Source of the DNA: Mesostigma viride
Lineage: Eukaryota > Streptophyta > Mesostigmatophyceae > Mesostigmatales > Mesostigmataceae
Assembly (NCBI GenBank): GCA_009746045.1
Contig: RPFO01000213.1
Span: forward strand, 13,609,221-13,662,720
Length of the DNA stretch: 53,500 nucleotides
Direction of reading: 5' to 3'
Shown in pieces: positions 43,930 through 53,500 of this stretch. The number at the start of each line of letters is the position of its first letter. Within the stretch, counting starts at the first letter, position 1. Under the pieces are notes generated by a model. It saw only the letters and a list, made by a program, of their open reading frames with translations, was not told the DNA's origin and did not search any database. The position numbers and the translations under genes are program-made.

Positions 43930-44590
43930 ATCCCCTACAATTTAGCGGACGACGAACTTCATCGTCGACGACGTCATAGGCTGGCACGTTCTCGTTGTGT
44001 TCGTGCGCGCATGCCCTGCAGTGTTTTCTTGGCAGACTAGTGCACGCACCTCCACCCGCGCGCGCGCAAAGACGACGGTCACTGCGCTTTGTTCATTCAA
44101 ATGCCATTTGCATGCGAGGCTCGGACAACGCCGCGGACTGTTTCAGAATTTTTTCACTTTTTGGATGGTCCTTCGTTTCTCGCATGTTCAGCCCAGTTCA
44201 GGTTGTACGGTCAGTGTTGGGGGTCGGTGAATGAGTTCTGAATGGAATTCTCAATGGAATGCCGCAACAGCCCATTTTCATTGAGAATGCAAGTCCTTTT
44301 TGCATGTTCAGCCCAGTTCAGGCTGTACGGTCAGTGTTGGGGGTCGGTGAATGGGTTCTCAATGGAATTCTCAATGGAATGCCGCAACAGCCCATTTTCA
44401 TTGAGAATGCAAGTCCTTTTCGCATGTTCAGCCCAGTTCAGGCTGTACGGTCAGTGTTGGGGGTCGGTGAATGAGTTCTGAATGGAATTCTCAATGGAAT
44501 GCCGTTACAGCCCATTTTCATTGAGAATGCAAGACCTTTTCGTTTGTTCTGGCTGTACGGTCAGTGTTGGGGGTCGGTGAATGAATTCTG
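43930..44590. promoter_or_regulatory. Shared divergent promoter region with 120-bp tandem repeats
   Basis: Between the two start regions the sequence holds about 3.4 copies of a 120-bp unit (starts at about 44231, 44351, 44471, and a shortened one at 44581). Each has GGAATTCTCAATGGAATGCC, CAGCCCATTTTCATTGAGAA and CTGTACGGTCAGTGTTGGGG. The inverted words TTCTCAATGGAA and TTTTCATTGAGAA sit in every unit and may be protein sites. No TATA box could be assigned. Confidence 0.55.
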
Positions 44591-44830
44591 AATGGAACTC
44601 TCATGCGCCGCGCTGAGTCAGCGGAAGATCGAGCCACAAACGAGGCAGGAGAGGCATAATTGGGAGAGGCGTGCCAACATAATTGCGAGAGCTGCCATGG
44701 GCGGTCGTGAAGGTTCAGACTATTGGAGGCGCCGTGACGAATATGGTGGGGGGCGCTGGAATTGGATGTCGTTGGAAATTGAAGAAGACCCTTGCCCCAG
44801 GCCCCCTGTTTTAGCCGGGGATGAGGCAGC

Positions 44831-47800
44831 TTGCTGGAGAATGTTCGTTGCCGTTTTGGTGTTGCTGCTCTTACGTCCCGACCACCAGGGGCCTGTCTCG
44901 TACAAGGGGAATTGATGCCCAGGCAGCGTCGATTCCCCTTGTACGAGGCCTACAACGTCGTAGTAGACGTTGATCATGACGATCAGGTCGACCATCTGGA
45001 TATCGGCAGTGATGACGATGATGATGTAGGTGGTGGGTGCCGCACAGCAGGATTCAAATCATCAGCAACAACAGTACTGAAATACGCCTGTAATGCCCAT
45101 GTGATCGCGGCAGAGCTGCGCGGGCGGTGTTGTAAACATAGATGCATACAAGATCCCCAGAGCCCCCTGTCATCCTTTGTAATATGGGAGGCGGCACGTA
45201 GCAAATATTGGGGGCTGTCCTGCAATGAACGCCGGCAGCTGGTGGTGGGGCTCTTTGTCGCTGCCGGCCTGGAGCATGTGACAGTCACCTTGCCAGAGTT
45301 TGGCCGACACCATGGGAAATACGAATGCTCGGTGCCGGTTGTGGCGGAGGTGCTGGTGCATGGGCGACGGCACCACGTGGAGGGGTGCCACCATGCGATA
45401 CGACGCATGTTTGGCATCGCCCACTCCACGTGGAGGACATACATGGCCGTCGCCAAGGCGGCCTGCAAGCTTGATCACGAAGTCTGGGAGGCGGACACCC
45501 TCGACGCCGTGGGGTGTGAAATACCAGGAATCTCTCACGGTAAGAAGACATGCTATCGTTCTGCCCTTCCTCCTTTTGGATGCAATTCACCTTATTGCTG
45601 CCCTGTTTTGAGAAATCTGTATGAGAAATGCTACTGTGCCTGGCAAGCCAAAAAAAATTTTTCCCCTCGCGGGGGGCGCTGGAAAACGGCAAAGGCAAAG
45701 CGGAGCCCGCCGCCTTTTTTTGGCTTGCCAGGCACATTTATTGTTGTTTCATTACTATGTTTAATACCTGATGTTGCTCTCGCGTGTGCATGTTGAGGAT
45801 GACCCTGCATGGATAACTTATATTCTTCATGCCTCTGTTGGTAAACTTGTCCATGTGATGTGTGCCTTGTGCAATGCAGGCGCTGGCAAACGCGAGCCGA
45901 GTGTTGTGCAACAGCGTAAAGAATGGGCTGTGGACTGGATTGCGGCATACGTGCAGACGAATGGCTGCCGCGATCCCACACGCGACAATGTATTGCTGCT
46001 AGAGAAAGAGAACTTGAAAAACCTGTGGGAGCAGCAGTATTGTATGGATTGCATCGCGGTATGGGGCAACCCAACGGAGTCGAAAATGATGTACAAGTAC
46101 ACGGCCTTCACCATTCTGTGGAACGACGTCTGCGAGGGCAAATACAGCGACGGCTTGAAAATAGAGATGCAGAAAAACCGGCGCAATGTGGGGATTTGTG
46201 GGCACTGTGTGCTGTACCGTACCCTCCGTGCGGCAGCGGGAACCAATCGGGAGCAGCTGGAGCGCATCACCCTGGAGCGGAATCGCCACCTGGCTGCCGT
46301 GCGAGTTGCGCGGCGCGAGTTTTGGAAGCGCCGCCGTGAGGGTGTGGATTGGCAGATCATATCCCTTGCGTGCGATAAGATCGACAGCAACAAGTCATAC
46401 GTGCCGCACATGTGCGCGAAACACGAGGGTTGGGAAAACGGAATAAACACATTGTTTCGTTTCTCTCTCTTTTGTGTCGCAGCCCACGGGTGGAAAACTT
46501 GTTTCTTCCAGGTGCTCCCCTGGGTGGCTGTGGCAGATCAGTCGGGGGGCATCACCGTCACGCTGCTCATGTGGGTGCTCTGTGAGCTCATCAAGGCCAA
46601 GCCTTGGGAGGGGAAGGGGCTGCCGATGCCTGATACCCTCCACCTGCAACTCGACGGGGGATCTGAAAATCGCAACGACACGGTGCTGCTGTGGGCGTGG
46701 TGGCTGGTGGCGTCGGGCTTGTTCGCGCGTGTCGAGATTCATCGCCTGCCAAGGGGGCACACCCATCTCGACATCGATCAGAAATTCGGACAAGTTTGGG
46801 GGTACTTCAAGCTGGGGGCCAACGCACTGAAGGGTGCGGTGTGGCACACAGTGGAGGAGTATGGGGAAGCGGTCGTTGCCGCGTTTCGGCGTTCGGACAC
46901 GTCGGACCTGGGTCGCACCACGCCCGCAGGCACGGTCTGCTGGACCATGGGCGCCGCCTACAACATCGCTGCGTGGCTCATGCTCTTGAAAGAGCCGGAG
47001 CTCGCGAACTGGGCGATGTCAACGGATTGGGTGGAAAACCCGCTGACGGGGGAGGCAGAAAAAAACACAAAGTCCTGCAAGGTTCACCATCTGATGTTGC
47101 GGCGTGCTGCGGACGGGGAAGTCTACTTGTGGTATAAATTCCATGACTTGCTCGAGTGGAGGCCGGACGGCGCCGACGGCGAGCACCCGCTGTGGACTAG
47201 GGAACACGACGGCAAGGAGTTGTATGGGGTATTGGTGGTGGACGGGGAGAAGGTGGAGCGCGCACTTGGGACGGTGCCCTCGCTAGCAGGCTTGGATTTG
47301 GACTTCCTGGAGGGCAAGATGCCAGGAATCCAGAGAAAGATCAAGGGCTTGATGGCTGGAGGATACGCGCAGTATTTAAAGAAGGAGGGCATGGACAAGT
47401 GGGAGGCCTTCTGGCCTCTTGTTCCAACTGGTGTGGCCACCGTGCCTGCTGAATGGCAGCCCCCCAAGTGGCCAACTAGAGCGGAAATCCAGGCGCTGCG
47501 GCGACCCAATCAGAGCGGAGCAGGCCCGAGTGCCACCACTGACCTGGATGCGGAAACGCGTCTAGCATTGGAGGGTGCTCGTTGCTTCGTGCCGCTGGTT
47601 GACCCCGTTGTCCACGCGGGGCGGCCCGCTGCTGTGCGACGCGCAGAGGATGCAGCGGTCGCGCTAAAGCAAGCATCCGCTGCAGCATGGGAGGGCATCG
47701 AGGTGGGGAAGCCGGTGATGTGTCAACATCCGGGGCTAAAGGACGGCTGCGATCTTCTGTGCAGCCCCCTAATGCCTTTCACTCCTTTGCTGTACGCGGT

Positions 47801-48535
47801 GGCCCGCAACATCACCGGCGACTTATCGCCAGACGCCGTGGTTGAACTTGAGTGCTACGGCTCGCACTCGTACACAACGCGGTTTTCGCCCTTCAGCCCG
47901 AGCTCGGCCCATTTCCCCCTGCCCGCCGCCACAAGGACAGGTACCCACACATTTTCAGTGAAGGCAAGCACAATCGTCTTGTCTTCGTGGCGTGCGGGGG
48001 GGGCAAGGTGCGCCGGGTGGGCTTGACAAGCAGTGGCACATTGACGCAGCACACGAAGGATGCTGTTGTTGGGCTCTCGCTCGACTGGATTCAGTGGGAT
48101 GGGTACGGAACCCCGGCGATGGCGGAGAAGACGGCGGTGGGACTTTTCAAATCGCGTGTCATGGACGTGCCAGAGCCGGAATGGTTGGTGGGGACCCTGG
48201 TATGCAAGATATTTTCGGGCCCCAACTCGGGGGAGAAGCGGTATCATGGCCATGTGACGGCCTTTAGTAAGGAGCACGACATGGCCCATCTGCTATACTC
48301 CGATGGCGACGATGAAATAGTGGGATTTGATGAGGTGCAGGCTGCGCTTTGCGCATGCCCCGGTGTGCAGTTGCCAAATCTTCCACCTGCGAGCATTGCG
48401 CGAGGGAAGGCGGACATTACTGAGTGCATTCGCAAGCAGGTCGCCCAGCGGTCCACGGCAATGAAGCAAGCCAAGGCCACCCCGCGCCACAAGCGCCGGC
48501 CTCCCATCATTCCTGATTCAGACTCTGATGACTAG
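44831..48535 (+). CDS. Putative transposase-like protein (DUF7869-like) with Tudor/Agenet-like C-terminus
   Basis: Model: 44831-45539, 45880-46428, 46483-47869, 47941-48535. Introns of 340, 54 and 71 bp are GT-AG and keep phase; the 54-bp one is also open, so less certain. The start is uncertain: an upstream frame from 44592 may be a spliced first exon. The N-terminal region has R-G-R-C-C-K-H-R-C and C-H-H-A-I-R-R-M-F-G-I-A-H-S-T-W. Next come I-C-G-H-C and Y-V-P-H-M-C. The core has A-V-A-D-Q-S-G-G, L-H-L-Q-L-D-G-G-S-E-N-R-N and L-P-R-G-H-T-H-L-D-I-D-Q-K-F-G. From memory this matches uncharacterised DUF7869 proteins. The spaced acids (D, D, D/E) resemble RNase H-fold transposases, but this is unproven. 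Exon 4 has G-T-L-V-C-K-I-F, Y-H-G-H-V-T-A-F and L-L-Y-S-D-G-D-D-E, a Tudor/Agenet-like reader, and ends in an acidic D-S-D-S-D-D. It lies within the inverted ends of the transposon, so mobilisation is the natural role. Confidence 0.65.
44897..44947. other. 16-bp perfect inverted repeat near the start of the plus gene
   Basis: CTCGTACAAGGGGAAT (44897-44912) and its exact complement (44932-44947) are separated by 19 bases. It lies where the upstream frame (from 44592) stops and the main frame begins, so it may be a small insertion that broke the original start exon. Confidence 0.75.
45635..45736. mobile_element. 102-bp foldback element inside intron 1 of the plus gene
   Basis: The ends TGTGCCTGGCAAGCCAAAAA (45635 onward) and the exact complement ending at 45736 form a 22-bp perfect terminal inverted repeat around a GC-rich core. 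It lies inside the 340-bp intron 45540-45879. No target duplication is clear. Confidence 0.65.
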
Positions 48536-48789
48536 CCTTGCCGCATGTGGCTTTTAATTTTTCATGGCTGCCCTACCTTCTCGGTGCATGCTTTGCGGCT
48601 AGCAGCCTTGTGATCAACACATTCCGTGTCTTATGACCTTGGTTCATAGGTTTATTACATGTCCTTACAATTGGTAGAACATATATCAAATGGGATAAAA
48701 CCATATTTGGGTGAACAGGTTTCATGGCTCATGGCTCATCTATTTTTTTTCAATGGGATATGACGTAAAAGCTGGCAATGTGCATTTTC

Positions 48790-49510
48790 TAAATGCTGCC
48801 TGCAAGAATCCAGCCTGAAATGAGTTCATTTGTTCACTATTCATATTTGTTTCATGGAAGTTAACCCACCGAGAAAATCACGAAAAACTGCACATGTATG
48901 CTGTCACATGTCACCATTTGAGCTCAGAATGAGCCCAATTTTTGTGGGTGGTCTATTTTCATGGTATAAATGCTGCCTGCAAGAATCCAGCCTGATATGA
49001 GTTCATTTGTTCACTATTCATATTTGTTTCATGTAAGAAAAGGGGGAAAATCACGAAAAACTGCACATGTATGCTGTCACATGTCACCATTTGAGCTCAG
49101 AATGAGCCCAATTTTTGTGGGTGGTCTATTTTCATGGTATAAATGCTGCCTGCAAGAATCCAGCCTGATATGAGTTCATTTGTCCACTATTCATATTTGT
49201 TGCATGTAAGAAAAGGGGGAAAATGACGAAAAACTGCACATGTATGCTGTCACATGTCACCATTTGAGCTCAGAATGAGCCCAATTTTTGTGGGTGGTCT
49301 ATTTTCATGGTCTACATGCTGCCTGCAAGAATCCAGCCTGAAATGAGTTCATTTGTCCACTATTCATATTTGTTTCATGTAAGTAAAGGGGGAAAATGAC
49401 GAAAAACTGCACATGTATGCTGTCACATGTCACCATTTGAGCTCAGAATGAGCCCAATTTTTGTGGGTGGTCTATTTTCATGGTCTACATGCTGCCTGCA
49501 ACAGTCCAGC
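48790..49510 (-). repeat. Right subterminal array, ~173-bp unit, about 4 copies
   Basis: Units in reverse orientation to the left array. TGCTGCCTGCAAGAATCCAG recurs at about 48794, 48971, 49144 and 49317, with a partial at 49490. The outermost units resemble the left array most closely. Confidence 0.9.
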
Positions 49511-49594
49511 TTTAGGTACCCTCAGATCTGAAAGATTTTTTTTTTACTCATTTGAAGACTTGTGAAATTGAGCAAACACCTATGAATCCCCTCC

Positions 49595-50572
49595 GGACTT
49601 GACGGAGCATATTGTCGCTATATCCAAGGAGTTGTCTACTAAAGGAATGATATCTGTGTAAGGTATTACCTGCTGCTATAGTAGTGGTCATTTTAAAGAA
49701 AAAATCCACAGAAGGCAATCTTATTATAATAAATGCACTAAATGCAAGGAGTTCACTAACTGTCAACTGATGCGCTAGGTATTACCTGCTTTTATAATAT
49801 ACGTCTCTTTTTGAAGCATGTCTCACTGAGATGGCATGCAGCATAATGCAACACCTCAACCGCATCAACATTATTTTACACTATAGCAACGAGAAACGAA
49901 GGTCACATTAGTCCCCAATGTACCCATTAGTTATTTAGAATTTCTTCTTGCCCGGAAGTCCTGCTGAGATTACCTTGACTTCAGCCTTAATCTCAACCTT
50001 GATTTCACCAGGACTTATGGGCTCTAAGAAGAAATTCTAGCACCCTTATCGTAATCACCTACTACGCACACGTATCCAGGATCCTGGAATAGTTGCAGGC
50101 AACATCTAATGGTACCACTGCGAACCGGCAATGCCTTCAAAAACGACAGGCATGATGAAATTATCCTGTCGAGCAAGCATAAGAAGATGGAGTACTGACA
50201 ATACTACTGATATTCTTCCCCAGCTGCTGGCAAGAGGCTCTGAATGAACAGCAATATAAAAATCTTACCAATGTCATACCGTGATACCGTCCTTCTGACC
50301 ACTCGCTTGACATTGATACACACTGACCACCGCCAGCGCCCACGTGTGAAGAAGCAATGAAGGGTTTCCTAGACCTGGGGAACGATCACTGACATCCCAC
50401 TGAGGTGGGATAGACATGGAGAGCCGGTAACTGTGCATTCCAGCACTTGTCAGGGAAACGGAGAATGGCTGCCCAAGGGTTACTAAGACCAGTTAATTAG
50501 CCTCACGGCACCACCTCGGGGTGTGACCAGTCTCACTGAACAGATGCTTGAAAAAATACAAGTTTATAATGG
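49595..50572. other. No firm gene; possible terminal exon on minus
   Basis: 49596-49661 completes the interrupted ORF. On minus about 50033-49937 an open stretch gives E-P-I-S-P-G-E-I-K-V-E-I-K-A-E-V-K-V, then a stop after G-K-K-K-F, and could be a last exon. The same 100 bp forms an imperfect inverted repeat starting TAGAATTTCTTCTT on both sides. Nothing else was recognised. Confidence 0.35.
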
Positions 50573-52113
50573 CAATAATCACAACCAAAAAGCACTCCTG
50601 CTTGATGGGCTCTCGCTTCACAATGCAACGTCGGGACCTGACCCAAAGCACGGCCGCTTTAATGCACACTTCTACATTCATCGACCTACACTGCACATGG
50701 CCAAGGAAGAAGAACCATTAAGACCAAGCTTGCAGGAAAGGGGGAAAAAAACAGCAACTCCGTTAGCCAGTTGCATGCATGTTACAGCTGTTGAAAGGTG
50801 ATGGCGAGCAGCTTGCAGGATTAAGGGGAAGCAGCTTGCAGAAAGGGCGAGCAGCTAAGTGCAGGAAAGCTGGGGAAAAAAACAGCAAACCCGTTCGCCA
50901 GTTGCATGTTACAGCTGGTGAAAGGCATGATGGCGAGCACAGTCGCAGGCAACCTGCCAGCTCGCCTGGATTCTGGTCCACCTGGCAACATTACAAGGCA
51001 ATATCAATCTTCTAAGTGACACTCGATTGGCAGAAGCAACAATGCAAAGGAACATTCGATAGTAATGCCGTCATTTGATTCACTGCCTTGGAACATTCTT
51101 GCACGCCAAACACGGTAGGACTCAGGAGAAAATCCATGCCAAAATGCCTGCTATATTGGATTGAAATAAACACTTACTTGTACTTGTACTGTTGCTGAAA
51201 CAACAAGAGATATTAATTATTTGAAACATCAATCTACACTCGATCAGCTACTAGATAAATGTCCATGCCGGCCCCGTCTCACTTAACGGAATAACTCCCC
51301 CGCCATGGCTGCCGGAGGCGGGCCGCTGCTCTGTCTGCTCCCGCATTGGGTTTGATAACAGCTGCTGTTACCTGTCTGTCAGAGCTTTTGACTCTTACTT
51401 TACGACAGCTCTACCTAACGGAAGCCACTATTTTTATAACGATTGGCCTGTCGTTGCATCATCCCACCAGCCTGTCAGAGCCACTATACTATACTCAGTG
51501 AATTCATAAGAAGCACTCCAAACCCAACCAAGCTCCTGGTGGCAGGTTGGGCCCCGGCAAAGGCCCCGGCCAATGCATGCGACTTTGCCAGTACATGACT
51601 TAGTTCCCCTTGCGTAAATGCAGCCCGCCACCGGCCTTCATGAAAGACACAATTTAACATTGATTGACCAATGATGCAGCGTGAAGTCGCGAAGTCTCGA
51701 TTTGCGCGCGACAGCGCAGATATGGCATGCCCTGCTTTCCGCATCAAATTTCTCTGACGATTATTAAGAACACTTCAACTCATACTCGTCGTCCAGGTTT
51801 GGCCTGAAAGTCCGGGAAGGGCGTCGGGCAACTATGTAGGCAAAGCGGCCTTGCTAAGATGGAAAATTCCATGGTGTTGTGGGAAATAATGGAGCCTTCC
51901 GTGCAATTTGGAGTAATTAAGAGCATTGCGTCTGACAGGCCTGCGTCGGGCGCAATGCTTTCTTGAATTAATGGTTCAGTCTCGATTTGCGCGCGACAGC
52001 GGTTTTGTGGCATGCCCTGCAGAACGCGTCAAATTTCCGCCCTCTGGCCCAGCGCGGCGCGTCCGGGCAAGTGCGGGTACCTCGGTTTCACCCGCATCTG
52101 CGGCAGCCCGCAC
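50573..52113 (-). repeat. Right arm of the large inverted repeat
   Basis: The reverse match of 27754-30075 without the hAT-like insertion. It has its own changes: a local duplication at about 50730-50920 (GGGGAAAAAAACAGCAA blocks) and a short insertion with TACTCAGTGAATTC at 51492-51505. It serves as the empty-site control for the hAT-like element. Confidence 0.75.
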
Positions 52114-52450
52114 TTGTGTCACCTCTCGGATGTTGCTGCAAATAGGTAGGGGCTTCCTTGCATGGGGCTTGCATGGGTATCAATTCACATACAGTCTTTC
52201 CCGCGTGAAGTTACGATCGCCGCCAAAATCTGGGCGTCACAACTTAAAGCGGGAACGTAACGTAACGCATTACGCGGGTAGGTAACATTAGGCCTTAGCG
52301 GTAGAATAAGGCTAGCAGCCCACCCCCTCTTCCTTTGAAGGACTTCTGATACACGGCGATCGACAGCTCTCGTCAAGCCCGATCTAGCTGCAGCATCGAA
52401 GTCGGCAAGTCGCCCGAAGTACCTATTTTTCGGCAAAATATTTACCGAAA
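52114..52450. other. No gene recognised
   Basis: Unique sequence between the inverted-repeat arm and a LINE tail. Confidence 0.35.
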
Positions 52451-52600
52451 GTAACCTTAATTAATTATTTAATTAGTCTAGTGTCCTCGTTGGGGGATCA
52501 CGGAGCACTGGATTCCCCAGTTTAAGATATAGTGAACGTCTCCCCAAGATGTCAACATGTACATGTATGTCCACAGTTAGTCTAAAATATGGGCTACAAT
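52450..52600 (-). mobile_element. LINE 3' end variant, minus strand
   Basis: On minus it runs from CCATATTTTAGACTAACTGT through CTTGGGGAGACG and TATCTTAAACTGGGGAATCC to the hairpin and a TAATTAAATAATTAATTA tail. It combines blocks found at 33955-34010 and 34835-34922, so it shows the undisturbed order. Confidence 0.55.
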
Positions 52601-52689
52601 AGGGCGAAAGTAAATAACTGGCTGTTCGCGAAGATCCCGGAGCGAATGTCCCGGCCTAGCTTAATTCCCCCCCCTGAGTGACCGAGGGT

Positions 52690-52990
52690 GGGGTGGAGGG
52701 GGGAGAGGGGTCTCAACCCGCGCCCCAACCCGGCCCTCAACCTGCCGTGCCGCCGGTACCCGGCAGGGGGTGGGGGCCGGGGGTTGCCCCCGGCCCACCC
52801 CCATATTTCCCCTGCTATAGTACTACAGAAACCCGGCCGGGGCAGGGGGTGGGTGGGTCTCAACCCGCCCCTAAGTACCCCTCAACATGTACCAGCAGGG
52901 GGTGGGGCCGGGCCGGGGGTTCGGCCCTCCGCCCCCCCCCTCCCCCCCCCTCAGCAGGGAGGGGGGCGGGGGGGCGGGCCAGCTACTAGG
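52690..52990. repeat. GC-rich tandem repeat of about 147 bp
   Basis: GTCTCAACCCGC followed by GGGGGTGGGG(C)CCGGG blocks occurs at 52710-52790 and again at 52857-52925. It ends in long C and G runs (52930-53014), including a C homopolymer near 52998-53014. Confidence 0.7.
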
Positions 52991-53009
52991 GATCGACCCC
53001 CCCCCCCCC

Positions 53010-53356
53010 CCCCCCCAGTGCACACTCGCTCCGGGATCATTGTCGCAAACAACCCGTTAATAATCGATCCTAACTTTACTGCGGAACTAAACGCACGAAT
53101 GACTGAAATTATCCCGTATCCGGCAGAACCCTGGCAGAACCCATTTTCGGACGAACCAAGGTTCGAAGAAAGGGTGAAGCCAATTCATTTGGAGAGGTGC
53201 GTGAAGAGCGGACCGGACGCGCTGAGACGATTTCCATTGGCGTCTACTAATTGGACAATTAATGGATCTTGGCGCAAAACTCCTGACTCTGCGACCAAGA
53301 TGGCACGACAAACACAGGATCGAAGGATTTCGGGGAAAGCGTACGTCAAACTGTAA
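53010..53356 (+). CDS. Unassigned ORF 3' part
   Basis: The frame open from the GC-rich repeat looks coding after about 53020. It contains V-A-N-N-P-L-I-I-D-P-N-F-T-A-E-L-N, P-Y-P-A-E-P-W-Q-N-P-F and a basic C-terminus, R-I-S-G-K-A-Y-V-K-L before a stop. No family is recognised. The start would lie in or before the GC repeat, or across an intron. A CATC-bearing LINE-like tail follows at once, so it may be the end of another retroelement ORF. Confidence 0.3.
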
Positions 53357-53500
53357 CCCATCATCCATCCATCCACCGAATTTGTGCTATATTTCGCAAG
53401 CTAGCATAAGTCCTGACGAAGCCAGCGGTGAGCGTGCGGTAAGTTGGTGACTGCCTGACTCCGGTGACCCCATCCATCCATGTTCAGCTAGTTACCACCT
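53357..53500 (+). repeat. CATC-containing tail region
   Basis: Short CATCCATCCATC runs (53359-53376 and 53470-53480) resemble the 3' ends of the LINE-B type. The window ends before any terminal hairpin. Confidence 0.35.

Larger units (their letters stand above)
40196..49594. mobile_element. 9.4-kb two-gene DNA transposon with array-bearing inverted ends
   Basis: The left end GGAGGGGATTCATAAGTGTT matches the right end read on minus from 49594, GGAGGGGATTCATAGGTGTT, and the match continues as TGCTCAATTTCA. Inside each end lies a tandem array of the same ~173-bp unit in opposite orientation (40303-41165 and 48790-49510). Between them are two divergent genes: a PHD/poly-Gln protein (minus) and a DUF7869-like protein with an RNase H-like motif pattern (plus). 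No target duplication longer than one base is visible; the interrupted ORF supports a precise insertion. I cannot place it in a described superfamily. Confidence 0.78.

Noticed and set aside
40196-49594. hAT, piggyBac, Mutator or Polinton assignment for the large transposon
   Set aside because: There is no 8-9 bp or TTAA target duplication, no matching terminal consensus, and no viral-type genes. The core protein motifs fit none of these from what I can recall.

Overview
The window looks like nuclear DNA from a eukaryote, most likely a flagellate green alga or a relative. Genes are split by phase-consistent GT-AG introns, base composition is mixed and locally very GC-rich, and most of the sequence is retrotransposon and DNA-transposon debris. 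Long micro- and minisatellites are also present. I see no bacterial operons, CRISPR arrays or rRNA genes. The organism is an inference from style and from an EF-hand/RII-alpha gene of the kind found in ciliated cells; I cannot name a species.

Layout. 1-10.2 kb: a nest of LINE copies (called LINE-A here). One minus-strand copy is split by a plus-strand copy with a 12-bp target duplication. Around it lie a tail-only insertion, an ORF1-only LINE-like element, a tRNA-related short element inserted into a reverse transcriptase (RT) pseudogene, and an unclassified 481-bp element. 10.2-17.5 kb: hairpins, a second RT pseudogene, another ORF1-only element, a short TIR element, and copies of a dispersed repeat (Rep-B). 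17.6-26.8 kb: the one good host gene, on the minus strand. Its five exons encode EF-hands and an RII-alpha/DPY30-like segment, and three of its introns carry tandem arrays. 27-30 kb: a 616-bp element with an 18-bp target duplication, then the left arm of a large inverted repeat (right arm 50.6-52.1 kb), which carries a hAT-like insertion loaded with trinucleotide repeats. 30.6-39.4 kb: short-element copies, LINE 3' ends (one with about 716 bp of CATC repeats), and the C-terminal part of an RLE-type LINE. 40.2-49.6 kb: a complete-looking 9.4-kb two-gene DNA transposon. 52.5-53.5 kb: LINE tails and a GC-rich repeat beside a short unassigned ORF.

The most interesting system is the 9.4-kb transposon. 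It has inverted termini followed by about 173-bp tandem arrays in opposite orientation. Inside are two divergent genes that share a promoter region of 120-bp tandem repeats. One gene encodes a PHD-finger plus poly-Gln protein. The other, with introns, encodes a protein that resembles the uncharacterised DUF7869 family (recalled from memory) and has an acidic, RNase H-like motif pattern and a C-terminal Tudor/Agenet-like segment. The element lies inside an ORF that reads on in frame when it is removed. Chromatin-reading domains on both proteins suggest chromatin-guided mobility; that is inference.

The LINE families and their satellites share a 3' end made of a small CTCC-CAAC-GGAG hairpin followed by TTAA-type repeats. 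At least fifteen copies are visible. This looks like the recognition signal of one retrotransposition machinery used by several partner elements.
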